The notes under the pieces: model-generated
Told to the model about the DNA's origin: nothing
Database searches by the model: none
What the model saw: the letters and a program-made list of their open reading frames with translations, nothing else
Origin: Phoronis australis
Taxonomy: Eukaryota; Phoronida; Phoronidae
Length of the DNA: 64,000 nucleotides
Direction of reading: 5' to 3'
NCBI GenBank assembly: GCA_002633005.1
Contig: NMRA01000197.1
Location: 1-64,000 of the forward strand
Shown: piece by piece, positions 60,301-64,000 of the stretch
Layout: every line of letters begins with the position of its first letter
Numbering within the stretch: the first letter of the stretch is position 1
Program-made: the position numbers and the translations under genes

Positions 60301-63300
60301 ACATGGCAATCGGCTTGTGATATGTTGCAGAAAGTGAGTAAATTATTGTAAAAAATTCTCATTTTAGACACTGTAAGGTCGACAAGAGGAATTTATTTAA
60401 AATTTGTTGAATTTCTTATTAAGTTAAAGTTTTTGATAAACTTTAGTCTTGTGTTAGTATCGTTTTTGCAGAGAACAAACGTGTACGTGTGCATTCACGC
60501 GTGCGTGTAAAAATGTAATAAGTTGTCACATAGTACGTATAATTTATTTTGTTGAATTTCTTATTAAACTAAAATTTCTGATAAACTTTAGTCTTGTGTT
60601 AGTATCGTTTTTGTAGAGAACAAACATGTGTGTGTGCATGTGCGCATTCACGTGTGCGTGTAAAAATGTAGTTAAGTTGTCATACGTATAATTTATTTTG
60701 TTGAATTTCTTATTAAACTATAATTTCTGATAAACCTTAGTCTTGTGTTTGGTATCGTTTTTGTAGAGAACAAATTTGTGCGTGTGCACATGCATGCGTG
60801 CATGTAAAAATGTAGTTATCACATACGTATACCTGGCGGCAACAAGGCATTATACTGATCTGATGTCATCTTTGTACAACACTGCTTTTGATGTAGATTT
60901 CAGAATATGAAGCGGTTCATCCAATCAGAAGCTGGAGCGACTTACAGCGACGTGTTGGTCCACATCGCCGTTGTTATGTGTTTACTCACAACAGTATGCC
61001 CCGTGAACCAGTAGTGGTTCTGCATACGGCTCTGACAGATAAGATATCAACCAACATCCAGGTACTCTAACTGAAATTATTAAGTGCATGAAGTCGTGTG
61101 AATTTGGGTGATTTTTTGCTGTAAACCGATTAACTCCTTTTTAAGGCTATCTAGGACTGTAGAAAAATGTTCATTGGCCCGCGTATCTCAGAAATGGCTT
61201 AGATCGGAGTCATATGAAACTTTCAGATACCATGTTTTATACACGGTTTTCCAAAATGTTGTTCAAAATTGCTTTTAAAATGCTCCACTTTTGCATGAGG
61301 GTCTATCAAATGTTGGACTTGTAGGATTTTTATGAAAAAAATGAAGAGCATCAAATGAATCTGTAACAGGATTTTGAGGTTTTATTTTGAACATTGTGTC
61401 GAAATTTGGTCTTTTAATTGATCCTGTAGTTTCAGAACAATGTACCTGTTCCATTTCTACTTCCAGAAATTTTATGCTTTTGCTGAGTTAGTTAAATTCT
61501 ATTATTTGGTAGATAGTTGGCTAAATGTACGGGCTTGTCAATGAGGTCTTACATAACCTTAAAAACATTGCTGCCATCATTTTTGTGCCAATTTGTCACC
61601 TATGCAGTCAGTGTATGGCTATTGTCAGTTTTCCTCCTTCAAATTGTGGAGAGCAGTATTCCATCAAAGAATAAATAGAATTAGACCACATAACGCTTTG
61701 TAGTTGGTCTGGACTTAATTTGCACTTGAGCAAGGTGTAGTCTCTGAGAATATACAATGTCATGTAACTGCTAGTTAGAGATAATTTCTCTTAAATTATT
61801 ATTCAGGGATCTGTTTCATGCGAAGTGACTTTAAGACGTGAGAAAGAAATTTGTTTTTTCACTCCACATATTAACTATTTCTGAAAAATAATTCAAAAGT
61901 TTTACCAAAAGAATAAAGTGTCTGAGAATATACCCATTATTACCAATTTCACAGAAAATTTGTACAAATAATTTTCAGGTACTGAACAGATGCAAATGAT
62001 TTCATGACTAAACATCATTTAGGAATTATGAAGTGGGAACATAGGACCAAATTTCTGCCTTAAGTCACTTTTTGTGAAACAGGCCCCAGACTGTGATTGG
62101 CTAATACTTACTAGTAATGGGTGAACCTTGGGAGTAAGAGCGACACCTGTAGGTTGTGAACGTTATTAGTTAGGAAGCTGTAAGAAAAGCTTGGGGTCAG
62201 TTTTGTTGAAATCCATTTCATAAACATTGACAGCACCTCTATGCCAATTTGGTTCATGACGGTAAATCTCCTGCATTGTGAGTATTATTGAGATGCTGCA
62301 TATCACTACTAGGGTTGGACAATGGCACTCAATAGTGAAAGAAAAATACTGGACGTAAAATATTCACAGTGAAAGTAGCGAGTTTCTGTAAATCATCATA
62401 CAAAAATTTGAGTACACAAAATATGCTCAAGAATAACATTGGCTTCATTTAGATAAATACAAAAGATAACATCGCTGCCCAGAAATCAAATTCCTTTGGG
62501 AACATTGCCGAGTGTCACTGTCTGTATATCGGCAAAAAATACCACTAGTTTGTTTGCTAAAGCCTGAAGTTTGTCCAGTTAGGGGACACAGTTATAAGCA
62601 GAAACCCAATTATATTTTTTTCAGTATACATTTATTTATTTTTCTTAAGTCATAATATAGTTAAATGGTTATTGTTATGCAGTCCAAAATTTTTGTACAT
62701 GACTGTCTTGTAAACACTATCATTTCTCAGTCATTAATTTGTAGCAGCCATTGTTGAACTGTCATAATCATGATGGTATTGATAGAACATATAATCTTGT
62801 TGTTTTCAATCAATTGTAATCTTTGTACAGTTTTAAGTGGTGTTTTGTTTCTTGAAAACTTAACAACTTATTACTTAAAATGGCTTAATATTCTTATTAA
62901 TATGACATAGACCAGAAATTGAATTTCAGGCCTCAAATGTTTGGCCGGGGTACAAAGAATGGGGCTTTCTATATTAATGCAGGCCACCCCGCTATAAGGG
63001 GTCTGAAGAAGGAGGCCACCTATATTGATAAAGGAAGGCTCGCTTTTCAGCCACCTTCGGGCAGGGTGACCTATATTAATATAGTACCTGTTTTTGCGGC
63101 CCAAAATTCAATTTCTTGCCTATGTCATTTTTAGAAGTTTTCAAATAAGTCATGATGTTACTGCCAAGCCTGTCTAAGTGTGTTGTCTATGTTTTGTTCT
63201 TAGGACATTGTGCAAGGCTCAATAGGCAATCCGTCAAATGAGAGTTTGACAGAAAAAGAGAATCCTGCCAAAATATCCACTGCCATGTTTTATTCGATAA

Positions 63301-63315
63301 CCTCCACTCAAAAAG
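48326..63315 (+). CDS. MLYCD: Malonyl-CoA decarboxylase, 5' incomplete, cut by right edge
   Basis: Exons: 48326-48448 and 49604-49636 (repeated at 53697-53819 and 54976-55008 in the second segment copy), 56021-56164, 58467-58610, 60181-60333, 60897-61061, 63204-63315. Only one set of the first two belongs in the mRNA. All joins are phase 0, the last exon ends in phase 1, and about 291 residues are visible (human MLYCD has 493). The N-terminal helical domain shows [35 protein letters not shown] and [10 protein letters not shown]. The start of the catalytic domain shows [37 protein letters not shown] and [12 protein letters not shown]. The enzyme turns malonyl-CoA into acetyl-CoA in mitochondria, peroxisomes and cytosol. 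Catalytic Ser and His of the C-terminal half lie beyond the window. The initiator exon was not found. Confidence 0.93.
49815..49815. other. Single-N contig join between the two copies of segment B
   Basis: The base before it ends copy 1 and the base after it begins copy 2 (CATAACAGTTAC). A lone N at the exact edge of a long near-identical repeat is what a scaffolder leaves when two contigs should overlap but differ too much to merge. Confidence 0.9.
50906..51305. mobile_element. TIR MITE present in one copy only
   Basis: Ends GGCCCGGTCTCCAATCTTT and AAAGATTAGAGACCGGGCC are near-perfect inverted repeats extending to about 38 bases (with ACTCGAAA blocks). Outside is a 3-base duplication CCT. 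Copy 1 shows the uninterrupted site (ATCCTGTTGATGG near 46008). GG-start TIRs and a 3-base duplication fit PIF/Harbinger-type elements, though the usual target is TWA. Confidence 0.8.
52463..52582 (-). CDS. Unidentified coding-like exon, copy 2
   Basis: The second copy of 47069-47188 with the same splice sites and open frame; one Val is changed to Ala. Confidence 0.35.
53697..55008 (+). CDS. MLYCD: MLYCD exons repeated in segment B copy 2
   Basis: Exon 53697-53819 ([11 protein letters not shown] to LLNASAE) and the 33-base exon 54976-55008 ([11 protein letters not shown]) repeat 48326-48448 and 49604-49636. The three substitutions I see in the first exon (CGA/CGT and two GAT/GAC) are silent. 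These copies lie next to the rest of the gene and are the natural partners of exon 56021. Confidence 0.85.
56700..58130 (+). repeat. Higher-order tandem repeat, about 445-base unit built of about 148-base monomers
   Basis: CCTAAACC-x-x-TTGCAGGATCTT recurs at about 56776, 57226 and 57668. ACGTTTACCTCT (or ACGTTTGCCTCT) recurs at about 56900, 57348 and 57797. CCACCTAGTGGCCATTTTT recurs at about 57021, 57468 and 57911. Each 445-base unit is three related blocks ending in CTAGTGGCNATTTT. The third unit is truncated. It lies in an MLYCD intron; a single related block is at 36370-36500. Confidence 0.7.
59660..59935 (+). repeat. Dispersed repeat family E (also 55655-55915)
   Basis: Shares GTTGTCCAGTT, CTCAATATCTCAAAAA, GGTGTAGG-x-CATCAC and TTTCAATGAAACTT in the same order with 55655-55915. 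Both copies are in MLYCD introns. No coding frame. Confidence 0.6.
60400..60835 (+). repeat. Three tandem units of about 145 bases
   Basis: Each unit has TTGTTGAATTTCTTATTAA, GATAAACYTTAGTCTTGTGT, GTATCGTTTTTG, AGAGAACAAA, then an alternating purine-pyrimidine block such as GTGTGTGTGCATGTGCGC, then GTAAAAATGTA. It lies between two MLYCD exons. Confidence 0.8.
61181..61560 (+). repeat. Dispersed repeat family D, copy in MLYCD intron
   Basis: Almost complete: TCAGAAATGGCTTAGATCGG, GAAACTTTCAGATACCATG, AAAATGCTCCACTTTTGCAT, GATTTTTATGAAAAAAATG and the ending CTTGTCAATGAGGTCTTACA. Confidence 0.6.
62902..63128. mobile_element. MITE with about 30-base terminal inverted repeats
   Basis: Left end ATGACATAGACCAGAAATTG, right end CAATTTCTTGCCTATGTCAT (with AATTCAATTTC inside). 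A short TATATTAAT motif is repeated within. The last 45 bases of the window (63956-64000, ATGACATAGGCAAGAAATCC) look like the start of another copy. Confidence 0.65.
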
Positions 63316-64000
63316 GTTTGTTTTTATTGAATGTTTGCTGTGCTTGGTAAAAATTCATTTGATTTATTCTTAAACAATGCACTCTCGTAAGTAGTTTATA
63401 CCATTCAATTTATACATTATGTACTCTTGTGGTGATAAAGTTTATTATGATAAACATGTTTGATGTGAAAACCAGTTTCTTTGATTTTGAAAAGATTTCA
63501 AAAAGTCTATTTCAAATTTAGTCAATGGTCTGTTGATATCTGTTTACCTTGTATACGTTTTTCTTTTACACGTTTACAAAAGGTTGTTGACGCATTTATG
63601 TAGTGCTTAAAAATACTTTAATATTAAATGTTACATTTAGGATATCGTGGAGAAGTCGGTGCATTTATCCAAATGTCTAGAAACTAATGAAATTAGCTTT
63701 TAAAGAATTTATCCTATACGCGTGATGATATGACCATGACATACGATTGTATTGGAACTACTTTTCCTTATCAGGTGCCCATTTGATCTGAAATTCCGTA
63801 TCAAGCATCCGTTTGGTTCAGAATTTGAGGAAAATCAATTTTTGCTTTTTTATGTGCTCACATTTGTTCGCGAGCTGTCATTTGTCAGGCATCCTTCCGG
63901 CCGTCTACAGCAGCTGTAACTCTTAAGCCCCAAGCAGTCATTTTGACTTATCAGAATGACATAGGCAAGAAATCCATTTCCGAGCTTCAAAAATGGAGCC

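Noticed and set aside
1-64000. CRISPR arrays, operons, prokaryotic systems
   Set aside because: All genes are intron-bearing animal genes; the regular repeats present are tandem or foldback repeats without unique equal-length spacers.

Overview
The window is animal nuclear DNA. It is AT-rich, with GT-AG introns, many short interspersed and foldback repeats, and genes whose exons lie roughly 0.5 to 5 kb apart. The protein set (MDM2/MDM4 family, Pi-class GST, PDSS2, malonyl-CoA decarboxylase) together with long repeat-filled introns suggests a heterozygous invertebrate, perhaps a marine deuterostome or lophotrochozoan. I cannot name the species.

Layout. 1-1854, minus strand: two exons of a BRCT-domain protein that runs off the left edge. 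1855-7456: repeats, a BEL/Pao retroelement scrap and a GC-rich patch that may be a promoter. 7457-19173, minus strand: a complete nine-exon MDM2/MDM4 homologue of about 776 residues, with p53-binding SWIB domain, basic and acidic regions, RanBP2-type zinc finger and C-terminal RING. 20170-27266: a segment present twice in tandem, with a single N at the join. 30244-37643, plus strand: a complete Pi-class glutathione S-transferase whose start codon appears to be split by an intron. 38876-44694, minus strand: a complete PDSS2 of about 410 residues. 44929-55185: a second segment present twice with a single N exactly at the join. 48326-63315, plus strand: MLYCD, 5' incomplete and cut by the right edge. 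PDSS2 and MLYCD point away from each other.

The main structural message is that both large duplications look like two alleles laid end to end by the assembler rather than real tandem duplications. Copies differ by scattered substitutions, small indels and presence or absence of transposons, and substitutions inside the MLYCD exon are synonymous. If so, the true locus is about 8.5 kb shorter and MLYCD does not have duplicated exons.

The genes do not form one pathway. MDM2 is the p53 ubiquitin ligase, GST Pi conjugates glutathione to electrophiles, PDSS2 is the non-catalytic partner in ubiquinone side-chain synthesis, and MLYCD removes malonyl-CoA. I found no CRISPR, operon, rRNA or intact tRNA gene, and nothing I would call a new defence or enzymatic system. 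The most unusual material is repetitive: three long foldback elements with clean 5-bp target duplications, an inverted-repeat element with promoter-like ends, a 148-bp/445-bp higher-order tandem repeat, and a candidate truncated copy of the MDM2 p53-binding exon.
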